DNA from: an uncultured Hungatella sp.
Lineage (GTDB): Bacteria > Bacillota > Clostridia > Lachnospirales > Lachnospiraceae
NCBI GenBank assembly: GCA_910577935.1
Contig: CAJTOT010000001.1
Coordinates: 186,001 to 250,000, forward strand
Length of the DNA: 64,000 bases
Reading direction: 5' to 3'
How positions within the stretch are numbered: the first letter of the stretch is position 1; each line of letters opens with the position of its first letter. The notes below the pieces were generated by a model. That model was not told the origin of the DNA, searched no databases, and saw nothing but the letters and a program-made list of their open reading frames with translations. Below, in pieces: positions 24,823 through 33,327 of this stretch. Made by a program: the position numbers and the translations under genes.

Positions 24823-27696
24823 CTAATAAGCCCGGCTGGTATGGACGTTAAACTTTAGTCTCCCGTTCTTTTTTAAATCTGACGGAATGATAGGTTCAGA
24901 CATAAACAAAAACTTGATGGTACATTCCATATCCGCCCAAACTCCTGTGTAGGAGTGCTCCATGGAAAATTCACTCTGGCCGCCATACCGGATATTTGCC
25001 TGGATCACCTGCTGAATCCTCTCCACCTTTGTCTGTTGATTCATCATCAGCAAAAAGATTCTCATGTAATCCGAATATCCAAGCTTAAAGGTCTTGTCTC
25101 CGGCTCCTCCCGTGGAGACCACCTGCCCTACAGGAATCTTCCCCGCCAGCTTCTCCATGGCCCCGTCTGCCGCGGAAGACAGCTTATTCTTGATGGCGTC
25201 CTGAGTCTTTTCTTTCATAGCCATGGTCTTCTCCGTCACCTGGGCCACCGCCCGGTCTTTGGCGTCTGTCACCACCGATGACACCTCACCGCTGGCTGCG
25301 TGATACCCGCTGGATATGGTTTCCATAGCGCTCTGGACCGCCCCGTCCCCGCATTGGGAAGCCGCTGTCTCCAGCTGTCCAAAGGTTTTGTCCATCGCTT
25401 CCTCTGCCCCTTGAATCCCGTTGTAAATGTCGTAGATGGCACCGTTCAGTTTCACTTCCACCATATCAAACATCTGGTCTGTCCAGTCATTGGCCCGCTC
25501 AATCAATTCGTTTTTGACTTCATTGACCACCCGCTCCAGGGCGCCTTCCACAGACAAGGTCCAGTCTGCCCCCTGTTTCCAGAAAGCCACTTTTTTCCCT
25601 GCCATAAGGTCAATCACGTCTAAAACCGACTCAGCCACTGCCCACCCCAGAAGGAGAAGAATGCTTACCAGCGGCGCAAAAGGACCGCTTAAAGACGCGA
25701 TGGCATTTGCCTGATTGATCTTGGCCGAATCTGTAAAAATGGCGACTCCGTTTAAAATCGTCCTGATTCCCAAAAGCCTGGCTTCCACATTGTCCACGGC
25801 TCTGCTTCCGTCGGCGATGCCTGTGAGAATGTACTCTACCTCCGCCTCGGTGGCGCAGTATTTCCAATAACTGTCTTCCAGAAGATAGTCCGGCCCGCTG
25901 TCCCATTCTATGTCATACTTTGTCCCCGGACTGTCCGCCTGGCGGATGGAAGCATCCCTGTTTGACTGGTTCATATTATAGTGATACACGGCATTGGGGA
26001 ATGTGCGCAGGATATATTCGTCTACATAGATGCGGTCTCGCGCCTCCTCCAGGAGAGAGCCCAGCATGTCCATAAAAGCCAGTCCGGCATTCATAACCTC
26101 CCCTGCGTCTTCTGTATCCCACTCCTCGTTATCGCTGAAATCCAGACTGAGGTCTCCTGCCGCCCCTCCCTGAGGCGTAAAGCTTATCTGCAGATCCTCC
26201 TCTTTCAGGTCCTTGATCTTCTCTTTTGACTCCTGGTCTTTGGTGTCGGCCTTTGTGTCAATTTTCGTATCTCCGTTGCGGACATTTACCTCCTGCTGTC
26301 TGCCTCTGTAGAAATAACCGGATATGTCCTGCAGCTTGATCATGGACTCATCTACCTGCTCCACAAAACCAGTGCTCTCTATACCCGCCGGAAGAGCCAC
26401 GCCGAACTCCTCATCGTCCCGGACTTTTTCAACAAATCGTTCTGCTTCCGTCTTCATCGTATCAGAAATGCCGCCGGAATAATAAATCCTCTCTACTTCT
26501 CCTGCATACCCTCTCGCATTAACAATAATATCGATATTTTTCAGGATTTCGCCGCAGTTGGCCTTGGCCAGTTCAATCTCCGGAAGAAACACCGTCTTAT
26601 AATCCTCATCATCGGGATGCTGGCTGAGTTTTCCCTCCAGTTCTTTGATGTAAACTTCATATTTCTGGTTTGCAGCCGTGACCCTCTCGTAGAGAGACTG
26701 CCCCTGGTCATAGAGGTAGATAAATCCAGACTGGAGATTGCCTGGAAAAATCTCGTGATACTCTTCAATCAGGTCGGTGAAGGATTGGTTATATTCCTCC
26801 ATAACCTCCTGTTTTATGGCCTCTTCGTCTACTTCTCCTCCGCCTCCCGAATCCTCGTCTTCATCGTCGTCTGAATCCTCCGCCTCCTCTTCCGCTTCTT
26901 CGATTCTGCGCTCAATCTCATCCTTCTCCTCCTGGTGAAGTTCTTTCACCTTCTTTTCAAAATCCATAATATAGCTGTGGATATTCCAGCAGGAAGTACT
27001 TCCCATGTCTGCCTGCGCGGTATAGTCAGCTGTCAGTGAAAAGGCCCTCACCTGGTCATTGTACTGATTGATATCATCAATCAGGTCGCTGCATTCCTGG
27101 AACATGGATTTATTGCTGTTGGTTATCTGAATCCTCTCTGAGGCCGCCTGAATTCTGTTTTTTACCGACAGAATCTGTTCCAGCTCATTTAAGAAGCTTC
27201 CTGCCTGCCCCACCAGCTGAACGGGACCGCGGTATTTCATATGCTCGATAATCTGATATTCCACGTTCTCTGTAGTCGCAAGGGTTACGCTGTTTCCCGT
27301 CTCCAGCTTTATCTGGAAGTCATAACCGTCAAAATACTGCCCCTCCTCCGACACGGAACCTGCCAGCACCTGGCCGAGAAGCGTCTGATAATCAGAATAA
27401 TCAATATCCGCAATGGCCAGAGTATCGCTGACGTATGTTTGAAACTGGGCAGTCAGTTCCTCCTGGGTCAGATTCTCTGTCGCCAGGAGACCATATAAGT
27501 CATAGACCAGTTTATTGTAACGGGATAAAATAGAATCTGCCGCTGAATCCAGAGAACTTTCCGCCATGGCCATGGCCATGCGGTATCGGCCTCCGTCTAC
27601 CAGAAGCCCTGTCAAAATATAACATGACAGAAAGATTATGATTAAGAATATGCTGACCGCGCCTTTACACTGCTTTCTCACGTTTCTTCTTTTCAT
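24823..27696 (-). CDS. DUF5702 protein (TadG-like, pilus-associated)
   Basis: A 957-residue protein matching the DUF5702 family of clostridial Tad loci. The N-terminus has KQCKG followed by AVSIFLIIIFLSCYILTGLL, a prepilin-like segment that lacks Glu at +5, then VDGGRYRMAMAMAESSLDSA, as in TadG. A charged coiled-coil (near residues 250-300, rich in Glu and Asp) follows, and a second hydrophobic stretch lies near 690-720 (GPFAPLVSILLLLGWAVAE). The bulk should be extracytoplasmic. It sits between the two TadE-like genes and probably has a structural or tip role in the pilus. Confidence 0.82.
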   Translation of the reverse strand: MKRRNVRKQCKGAVSIFLIIIFLSCYILTGLLVDGGRYRMAMAMAESSLDSAADSILSRYNKLVYDLYGLLATENLTQEELTAQFQTYVSDTLAIADIDYSDYQTLLGQVLAGSVSEEGQYFDGYDFQIKLETGNSVTLATTENVEYQIIEHMKYRGPVQLVGQAGSFLNELEQILSVKNRIQAASERIQITNSNKSMFQECSDLIDDINQYNDQVRAFSLTADYTAQADMGSTSCWNIHSYIMDFEKKVKELHQEEKDEIERRIEEAEEEAEDSDDDEDEDSGGGGEVDEEAIKQEVMEEYNQSFTDLIEEYHEIFPGNLQSGFIYLYDQGQSLYERVTAANQKYEVYIKELEGKLSQHPDDEDYKTVFLPEIELAKANCGEILKNIDIIVNARGYAGEVERIYYSGGISDTMKTEAERFVEKVRDDEEFGVALPAGIESTGFVEQVDESMIKLQDISGYFYRGRQQEVNVRNGDTKIDTKADTKDQESKEKIKDLKEEDLQISFTPQGGAAGDLSLDFSDNEEWDTEDAGEVMNAGLAFMDMLGSLLEEARDRIYVDEYILRTFPNAVYHYNMNQSNRDASIRQADSPGTKYDIEWDSGPDYLLEDSYWKYCATEAEVEYILTGIADGSRAVDNVEARLLGIRTILNGVAIFTDSAKINQANAIASLSGPFAPLVSILLLLGWAVAESVLDVIDLMAGKKVAFWKQGADWTLSVEGALERVVNEVKNELIERANDWTDQMFDMVEVKLNGAIYDIYNGIQGAEEAMDKTFGQLETAASQCGDGAVQSAMETISSGYHAASGEVSSVVTDAKDRAVAQVTEKTMAMKEKTQDAIKNKLSSAADGAMEKLAGKIPVGQVVSTGGAGDKTFKLGYSDYMRIFLLMMNQQTKVERIQQVIQANIRYGGQSEFSMEHSYTGVWADMECTIKFLFMSEPIIPSDLKKNGRLKFNVHTSRAY

Positions 27697-27733
27697 CTCT
27701 TATCCCCTGTAAATTTCGTATTGAACATAAGGC

Positions 27734-28336
27734 TTATTCCATGAGACAGTCATTGTCCTGAAATAAGTCGTAGATTATGGATGTGGTTCTGACAAACTCC
27801 CCCGGATTGTTCAAAGGCGCTTTGGCGTGGACCGTATAATGATCGCTGGCAAACCACCCGCAGCTTTCCATATAAGCCTTCAGCGGGTTCACATAGTTCT
27901 TTTCCACCGACACTGTAATATACTTTTTTAAGATGCTCCCCGTCTTTTCCACTTTAGGTTCAAAACCGTTCTCATTGCTCTTTAGAAGATTCTGCTGATT
28001 TCCCATCAATGTTTTGGCGTAATCCACGGCTGCCTGCGTTCTGTTCCCGTCCCCCAGCCCCTCGAACAGGTAGCGGTAGGGGTCATGGCTGGTGAAACTG
28101 GATGGGGTGATCAGCGCCTTCGCCGTAGAGGTGCCGGAGCTGCTTTTCGCGCTGATTCCCCCTGCATAATTCCAGTAAGCCGCAGTGCGGCTGGCCGTGC
28201 GCATCGCCACCGTGCCAGCCACTATATTTTGATAGTGCACCATGGACATCCACAGAACCCCCATGATGCTGAAAAGAATAACCGGGAAAATCAGTGTCAG
28301 TTCTACTGTAAACATTCCCTTGTTGTTATGTTTCAT
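27734..28336 (-). CDS. TadE-like pseudopilin
   Basis: A 200-residue pseudopilin. The leader MKHNNKG is followed by MFTVE and the helix LTLIFPVILFSIMGVLWMS, giving the Gly/cleavage/Glu+5 pattern of Flp-type prepilins. The rest includes MRTASRTAAYWN, typical of TadE. It lies 13 bp downstream of the Flp1 pilin gene and is co-transcribed with it. It should be cleaved by one of the two A24 peptidases and act as a minor pilin. Confidence 0.87.
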   Translation of the reverse strand: MKHNNKGMFTVELTLIFPVILFSIMGVLWMSMVHYQNIVAGTVAMRTASRTAAYWNYAGGISAKSSSGTSTAKALITPSSFTSHDPYRYLFEGLGDGNRTQAAVDYAKTLMGNQQNLLKSNENGFEPKVEKTGSILKKYITVSVEKNYVNPLKAYMESCGWFASDHYTVHAKAPLNNPGEFVRTTSIIYDLFQDNDCLME

Positions 28337-28349
28337 AGACTTTCCTTTA

Positions 28350-28532
28350 TTATTCAGTCTCTACGTCTGTATTTGCGTCGCCGAAAATGCTTTCCAGATT
28401 GCTTCTCACAAACTCGATAACCTGATTTCTGAATATCAGGGCAATACTCACCAGCACCGCGATGATCAGGACGATCTCCACAGTGCCCATCCCTTCCTCT
28501 TCCTGCCAAAACTCCTTCAGTATGTTACCCAT
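28350..28532 (-). CDS. flp: Flp1-family type IVb major pilin
   Basis: A 60-residue prepilin. The leader MGNILKEFWQEEEG ends in Gly, followed by MGTVE (Glu at +5) and the hydrophobic helix IVLIIAVLVSIALIF; the mature pilin is only about 46 residues, normal for Flp. I chose the ATG at 28532, eight bases after GGAGG, over an ATG two codons earlier that is too close to that site. It lies between the TadC gene and the first TadE-like gene. It is expected to be the main subunit of the pilus. Confidence 0.9.
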   Translation of the reverse strand: MGNILKEFWQEEEGMGTVEIVLIIAVLVSIALIFRNQVIEFVRSNLESIFGDANTDVETE

Positions 28533-28559
28533 TACCATTTCCTCCTCTTATTAAAAAAT

Positions 28560-29444
28560 TTATATATTCATGCTCATGACTGCCGGAGCAATCGTGAGCA
28601 TGATTACCGCCAGAAGCATGAGCATCATGGGAAAGAGCATCTTGGTGGACGCCTCCTCCGCAAACTGTTTCGCGGCGTTCTTCCGGTTGTTCCACTGTTC
28701 TTCCCCGATCTCCTTCAAGGCTCTGGTCACATCCTGGCCTCCCCGGTGCATGTTCTGCAGAATCACCGACACGAACCGCCGGATCTCCGGCATGTTGCAC
28801 TTTGTCACAAAATAGTCAAATGCCGCCTCCGGGGTCTGCCCTGCCTCCATCATGCCCACTGCCCGTTCCAATTCCTGATACAGCGGTCTCCCGTTGCTCA
28901 TCTCTGTGGAAATTTTCACAATCGCTGCCCGGAGAGTCATGCCCGCGCCGGACAGAATCACAATCTTGTTGGTCAGATCCGGCATATCCAGGGAGATGAG
29001 CAGATGTCTCTTTTCTATCTTCTCAGACACATTGGTGAGAGTCATATAGCCGAGAAGGACTCCGGCTCCCAGCATGAGGAAGCCTATGCCTGTCTGACCT
29101 CCCAGCATGAGAAGCCCGGATATGAACATCCCCGCCAGGAGATAGCTGGCGGCGGCGCCCCAGTATGCCCTGATATAAAACTCACAGTACTTGGGGTCGT
29201 ACAGCTCTTTCATATATTTGCGCAGCACCCTGTCCACAGAAGAGTTGTACTGATACCTGGTCTTCTCCATCAGATAAAAACCTGCCGGAAAGAAATCCCT
29301 CATGGAAAATTCGTCTTTATCCAGCGCCTCCGCCATAGGCTTATACTTTTTATTTCCCATGACATAACACAAGACCACAACCAGAAAGCAGACCAGAAAG
29401 TATCCCGCTGCCCACGGCTGCACCGCTGTTGTCTCTGTCCCCAT
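28560..29444 (-). CDS. tadC: TadC-like inner-membrane platform protein
   Basis: A 294-residue T2SSF-family protein. Membrane segments lie near residues 12-28, in the middle (SYLLAGMFISGLLMLGG and GIGFLMLGAGVLLGYMTL) and at the C-terminus (MLFPMMLMLLAVIMLTIAPAV). The cytoplasmic F domain carries LPDLTN-like sequence (SLDMPDLTNKIVILSGAGMTLRAA). With TadB it forms the platform on which the TadA ATPase drives pilus assembly. It follows TadB by 16 bp and has a GGGGAGGAGAGG site before its ATG. Confidence 0.9.
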   Translation of the reverse strand: MGTETTAVQPWAAGYFLVCFLVVVLCYVMGNKKYKPMAEALDKDEFSMRDFFPAGFYLMEKTRYQYNSSVDRVLRKYMKELYDPKYCEFYIRAYWGAAASYLLAGMFISGLLMLGGQTGIGFLMLGAGVLLGYMTLTNVSEKIEKRHLLISLDMPDLTNKIVILSGAGMTLRAAIVKISTEMSNGRPLYQELERAVGMMEAGQTPEAAFDYFVTKCNMPEIRRFVSVILQNMHRGGQDVTRALKEIGEEQWNNRKNAAKQFAEEASTKMLFPMMLMLLAVIMLTIAPAVMSMNI

Positions 29445-29460
29445 CTTCCCTCTCCTCCCC

Positions 29461-30252
29461 TTAAATCTGAATATCCGTAATCTTCCTGGACCACAGGCTC
29501 CCCGCCCCGATCATCACGAGGGCTATGGTGGAGACTACCGCTCCTCCAAAGCTGTGAAAAACAGGGTACATAAAATCTCCTGTCGTCTTAGTCAGCAGCA
29601 GGAGAAGGACCACAGGAACCACCGTCAGGACTTTTTGTTCCATCTTCTTCCCCGACAGCATAGTATCCATCTCTGTCTCCACTTCGATTTTGTCTGAAAT
29701 CACGTTGGTCGTCTGGCGGATTATCTCTATAATATTGCCGCCTGTCCGCTTGGATATCTCAAAGATGCTGGCAAATGTGACAATATCTTCGATTCCGCTT
29801 CTCTCTCCCAGTTCCCGGAGAACTTCTTCGATATTTTGATTTAGAGACAGCTTGGAGCAGATCAGTTCCAACTCTCTGATAATATATGTATTCGGATCTA
29901 CATACTGGTTTCTCATATCCTCCAAAGCCAGGGCAAACCCCCGCTCCACAGAACTTCCCGAACTGACCGCCGACGACAGGCTGTAGAGCATATCCTTAAA
30001 CTGCAGGGTCAGCTGCTGCTTTCTCTTTTTCAGCAGCACCTTTGTCTGATACTTGGGATAGAAAACTCCGCCGCAGGCCAGCACTGCCGACAGCCACGCC
30101 CTCTGATAAAACACCCAGCCCAGAACCGCCAGCCCTGCCGACGCCAGCGCGGCGTAGAACAGCCACTCCCCTTTCGTCATCACATAGACATCATATATGA
30201 TCGCTCCGTTTTCTCCGTAAGCTATTGGCTTTTCTTTTTTCTTCTTTTTCAT
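29461..30252 (-). CDS. tadB: TadB-like inner-membrane platform protein
   Basis: A 263-residue T2SSF-family protein. Two N-terminal hydrophobic segments (about 30-65), a cytoplasmic domain with QFKDMLYSLSSAVSSGSSVERGFA and EISKRTGGNIIEIIRQTT, and two C-terminal helices are seen. The KKKKKEK start is strongly basic, which fits a cytoplasmic N-terminus. It lies 11 bp after tadA. With TadC it makes the membrane platform of the Flp pilus machine. Confidence 0.9.
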   Translation of the reverse strand: MKKKKKEKPIAYGENGAIIYDVYVMTKGEWLFYAALASAGLAVLGWVFYQRAWLSAVLACGGVFYPKYQTKVLLKKRKQQLTLQFKDMLYSLSSAVSSGSSVERGFALALEDMRNQYVDPNTYIIRELELICSKLSLNQNIEEVLRELGERSGIEDIVTFASIFEISKRTGGNIIEIIRQTTNVISDKIEVETEMDTMLSGKKMEQKVLTVVPVVLLLLLTKTTGDFMYPVFHSFGGAVVSTIALVMIGAGSLWSRKITDIQI

Positions 30253-30263
30253 AAGGCACCTTG

Positions 30264-31529
30264 TTATTCTTTCGTTTTTTCCCCGTCAATCATCTGATTT
30301 ATATCCGAACAGTCCATGCCCGCCATCTGGAATTTATGGATATTTTCGAATCTCTCACGAGTCCGCGTCAGTTTCCCCACGATCTTCCCGCCGGATTCTC
30401 CCTCCCGCTCAAAGTGAAACAGGGAGTTAATAACATAATCTCCGTTTATGTATCCTTTCAGTTCCACAATATCCAGCACTCTCCGGCTTTTGTCGCTGAG
30501 ACGGCCCAGATGGACCACGAGATCGATCGCCGACGCGATCTGCTGTCTTATGGCTTCAATGGGAAAGGAACAGCCTGTCAGCACCATAGTCTCCAGACGC
30601 GACAGCATATCCGCGGGGGAGTTGGCGTGGCCTGTGGAGAGGGAGCCGTCGTGGCCCGTATTCATGGCCTGGAGCATGTCCAGGGCCTCCGCCCCGCGGA
30701 CCTCCCCCACCACGATTCTCTCGGGCCGCATACGCAGAGATGATTTGATCAGATCTCTTATGGTAATGGCTCCCTTTCCCTCTGTGTTGGCATTTCTGGT
30801 CTCCAGGCGGACGAGGTTTTTCACCTTCTGAATCTGCAGCTCCGCCGAGTCCTCGATGGTGATGATGCGCTCGTCGGAGGGAATAAAGTTGGACAGGGCA
30901 TTTAAAAATGTAGTCTTTCCCGAGCCTGTGCCTCCGCTGACAAAAATATTGTATTTGGCCTCCACACATCTCTGCAGAAATTCTGCTGCCTCCGGCGTGA
31001 TGCTCCCCCAGTCAATCAGATCCTGAAAGCTGATGACCTTCTCCGGAAATTTTCTGATCGTCACCGTGGCGCCCTCCAGGGCAATGGGGGCCAGCACGAT
31101 ATTGACACGGGAACCGTCCTCCAGCCTGGCGTCACAGATCGGGTTGGAACTGTCCACCGTCCGGTTGACCTTTGCCACGATCTTCTGTATCAGATCCTCC
31201 AGCTGCTTGTCGCTCTCAAAGTGTTCTTCCAATTCATACAACCGCCCTGCCCGCTCTACAAAGATATGGTTCGGACCGTTGATCATAATCTCCGTGATGG
31301 AAGGGTCATCTAAGATAGGCTGGAGAATTCCAAGTTTTTTCATGGAATTGAGGCAGTGCTTTACCACCTGAAGGCGCTGGCTTACACTGACAAATTCCCC
31401 CTGGGTAATCTGCGACAAGATCTCGTAAGCCCCATCCTTTATCATCTCATCGGTAATCTCTTTCTTTCCTTCCAGCTTTATGCTGACCTTTCTATAAACC
31501 TCTTCCAGCAAAGTCTCTGTCAGCTCCAT
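30264..31529 (-). CDS. tadA: TadA/CpaF secretion ATPase
   Basis: A 421-residue cytoplasmic ATPase of the VirB11/CpaF type that powers Flp pilus assembly. It shows Walker A (SGGTGSGKTTFLNAL, near 195-209), the Asp box (IITIEDSAELQI), the Walker B region (RIVVGEVRGAEALDML) and the His box (STGHANSPADMLSRLETMVL). The length is usual for the family. A GGGGGAG site precedes the ATG. It lies 12 bp after tadZ and 11 bp before tadB. Confidence 0.95.
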   Translation of the reverse strand: MELTETLLEEVYRKVSIKLEGKKEITDEMIKDGAYEILSQITQGEFVSVSQRLQVVKHCLNSMKKLGILQPILDDPSITEIMINGPNHIFVERAGRLYELEEHFESDKQLEDLIQKIVAKVNRTVDSSNPICDARLEDGSRVNIVLAPIALEGATVTIRKFPEKVISFQDLIDWGSITPEAAEFLQRCVEAKYNIFVSGGTGSGKTTFLNALSNFIPSDERIITIEDSAELQIQKVKNLVRLETRNANTEGKGAITIRDLIKSSLRMRPERIVVGEVRGAEALDMLQAMNTGHDGSLSTGHANSPADMLSRLETMVLTGCSFPIEAIRQQIASAIDLVVHLGRLSDKSRRVLDIVELKGYINGDYVINSLFHFEREGESGGKIVGKLTRTRERFENIHKFQMAGMDCSDINQMIDGEKTKE

Positions 31530-31541
31530 GCCCGTCTCCCC

Positions 31542-32579
31542 CTAAACCATCTGAATCAGTGCGCTGCATCCTTTTGCAAAGTCTCCGTTCCCCTCCAGAA
31601 CCATGGACAGGCTGACCCCTTTCGCGATGCTCTGTGAAAACGGAAAAGTCATGGCATATGTGTTGTTGTCTCTCCGGTCAGGGCAGCGGTTCTGTACATA
31701 TCGGATGCGCTCCAGCCCTGCCTGTCCTTCCTTCCCCGGATCTGCGGCAAAAACACTCTGTTTCCCGTCTCCCATGCTGTCTGCCGTATAGACCATAAAA
31801 ATCCGGTCGCTCATCTCCATGACTTTCTGGCTTTTTTCTGAGAAGTCAAAGGGCACGTCAATGATCAGCATCTCCACCTCCCCATGGTCCATCAGAGCCT
31901 GTATCAAGTACTCTATATCTTTGTCCGTTATATCCATGAAATCCCGCATGCTCTTAATAGGCGGCAGAACCAACACCTGATTCTGATCCTTTTTCAAGCC
32001 GGAAATCAAAATTCCTGCCAGGCTTCTTCTGTCTTTCACCGCAAATAAAAGGTCTTCCATGGCAATGTCAAACTCTGCCTGGTAGAGGCCTTGTGTATAA
32101 GGCGCCGTCTCCAGATTCATATATGCGGTGCGCCTGCTTTTCGCAGACTGGATAGCTGTCATGTAGGCGATGGTTGTCTTCCCTGAACCTCCCTGGGTGG
32201 AAGAAAATGCCGCCACCCTTCCCCCCTGAAATCCTTCGTGCCCCAGGGAATTGCCTGACATGCACAGGACGATCTTTTTTAAATCACCTACAATATCTGA
32301 TCTTTGCTGATAGATATTTAAGCTCTGTATTTTTCTCTCTGTATCCGCGATGGTCTGATTGCCTATGATGATCTCAACGGGAACCTGGGCTTCAAAGTCT
32401 TTAAAAAACAACTTATCAGCCATAACCACATCCACCTCATCTTCATGGCTTCTTATGTATGACCGGGCTTTTTCCTTTTCTGTAAAAAGAGATATGATCA
32501 GTTCTGGATGCTGCTGCTTCACGTACATGCTGAAAATATCCATAAAATACACGTCCTGGCTGTATAAAACGATCTTCAT
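31542..32579 (-). CDS. tadZ: TadZ/CpaE-like P-loop localisation protein
   Basis: A 345-residue protein and the first gene of the Tad operon. The N-terminal 110 residues form a degenerate receiver-like domain (MKIVLYSQDVYFMDIFSMYV). The C-terminal part is a MinD/ParA-like ATPase with STQGGSGKTTIAYMTA as Walker A and a Walker B-like LIIDVPFDFS. TadZ proteins place the Tad machine in the cell. AGAGGAGA lies seven bases before the ATG. The promoter at 32615-32643 and the palindrome at 32650-32668 lie upstream. Confidence 0.88.
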   Translation of the reverse strand: MKIVLYSQDVYFMDIFSMYVKQQHPELIISLFTEKEKARSYIRSHEDEVDVVMADKLFFKDFEAQVPVEIIIGNQTIADTERKIQSLNIYQQRSDIVGDLKKIVLCMSGNSLGHEGFQGGRVAAFSSTQGGSGKTTIAYMTAIQSAKSRRTAYMNLETAPYTQGLYQAEFDIAMEDLLFAVKDRRSLAGILISGLKKDQNQVLVLPPIKSMRDFMDITDKDIEYLIQALMDHGEVEMLIIDVPFDFSEKSQKVMEMSDRIFMVYTADSMGDGKQSVFAADPGKEGQAGLERIRYVQNRCPDRRDNNTYAMTFPFSQSIAKGVSLSMVLEGNGDFAKGCSALIQMV

Positions 32580-32614
32580 CCCTGTCTCCTCTCTTTAGTC
32601 CTGTTGACAGATTC

Positions 32615-32643
32615 ATTCTACCATCTCCATTCACTTTTTTCAA
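32615..32643 (-). promoter_or_regulatory. Sigma-A-type promoter of the Tad operon
   Basis: On the minus strand TTGAAA (32643-32638), 17-bp spacer, TAGAAT (32620-32615), with the expected transcript start some 30 bp before the tadZ ATG. A 19-bp palindrome abuts the -35 side. Confidence 0.65.
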
Positions 32644-32649
32644 GTATTT

Positions 32650-32668
32650 TTATCGCTATTAGCGATAA
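32650..32668. promoter_or_regulatory. 19-bp palindrome, candidate operator
   Basis: TTATCGCTATTAGCGATAA is a perfect palindrome around a central base. It lies between the divergent Tad operon and XRE regulator genes, six bases upstream of the tadZ -35 box. The position fits autoregulation and control of the operon by the XRE protein; this is inference. Confidence 0.6.
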
Positions 32669-32747
32669 TTATAATCTTATAGTATGTTCAAATACACAAA
32701 ATAAAGGCATACAATTACCTTATAATATTCCAAAAAGGAGTTTTTCA

Positions 32748-33095
32748 TTGAGTATAGACCAACGCAGATATGAAATAGGACAGCGAATCCGAAGCTTCAG
32801 AATTTCCAATAATTTAACGCAGGCCCAGTTTGCAGAGAGCCTGGATGTGTCAACCAACTATGTCTCCGAGATGGAAAACGGCAAGAAGGGCATATCCCAG
32901 GATACTCTGTTCAAGCTCTGCGATGTATATCATCTGTCTGCAGATTTTTTACTTTTCGGAAAAGAAAATGACAGCGGTTTTGGAGAATGTACTCTGTTTG
33001 AATTGCTCTCCTCCATCCCCACTGACACGATCCCCATTGTCATCGAATATCTGCAGGCTGCTTTAAAAATACGCCGGTTAGAAGAAAAACACTAA
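32748..33095 (+). CDS. XRE-family transcriptional regulator
   Basis: A 115-residue DNA-binding protein. The helix-turn-helix occupies residues 8-62 (RIRSFRISNNLTQAQFAESL, VSTNYVSEMENGKKGISQDTL), followed by a short C-terminal part with a helical tail. The start is the TTG at 32748, seven bases after AAGGAG; the frame is open further upstream but no other start has a site. A TATAAT lies at 32721-32726. The gene is divergent from tadZ and shares a 168-bp region that holds the palindrome, so it is the likely local regulator of the pilus operon. Confidence 0.88.
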   Translation: MSIDQRRYEIGQRIRSFRISNNLTQAQFAESLDVSTNYVSEMENGKKGISQDTLFKLCDVYHLSADFLLFGKENDSGFGECTLFELLSSIPTDTIPIVIEYLQAALKIRRLEEKH

Positions 33096-33098
33096 AAA

Positions 33099-33150
33099 AA
33101 GACCGCCCAGCCGGAGATTCCATCTCTCCAGCCCAGCGGCCTTTTCTATT
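33099..33150. terminator. Probable terminator after the XRE gene
   Basis: An imperfect stem pairs CCGC with GCGG and GCCGGAGA with TCTCCAGC (one mismatch), preceded by A-rich and followed by T-rich sequence (CCTTTTCTATT). It may serve both strands. Confidence 0.5.
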
Positions 33151-33327
33151 CTCCTCTCCTCCCCTACCTCCTCCCCGCCTCTCTCATCTCTCTGTCTCCT
33201 GCGCCTCTCCCCATTGCCTGCTTGATGCAGTCTCCCACTCCACCGCTTCCCCATGCGCTCCGAACACCCAGTTCCCGCCGGCGCTCTTCCAGCCCTGGGC
33301 GGGAATCAGGACGCCGTAGTCCGCTTT

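Noticed and set aside
28242..29480. 412-residue plus-strand frame opposite the Flp pilin and TadC genes
   Set aside because: His/Cys/Leu-rich translation without motif, antisense to conserved Tad genes.
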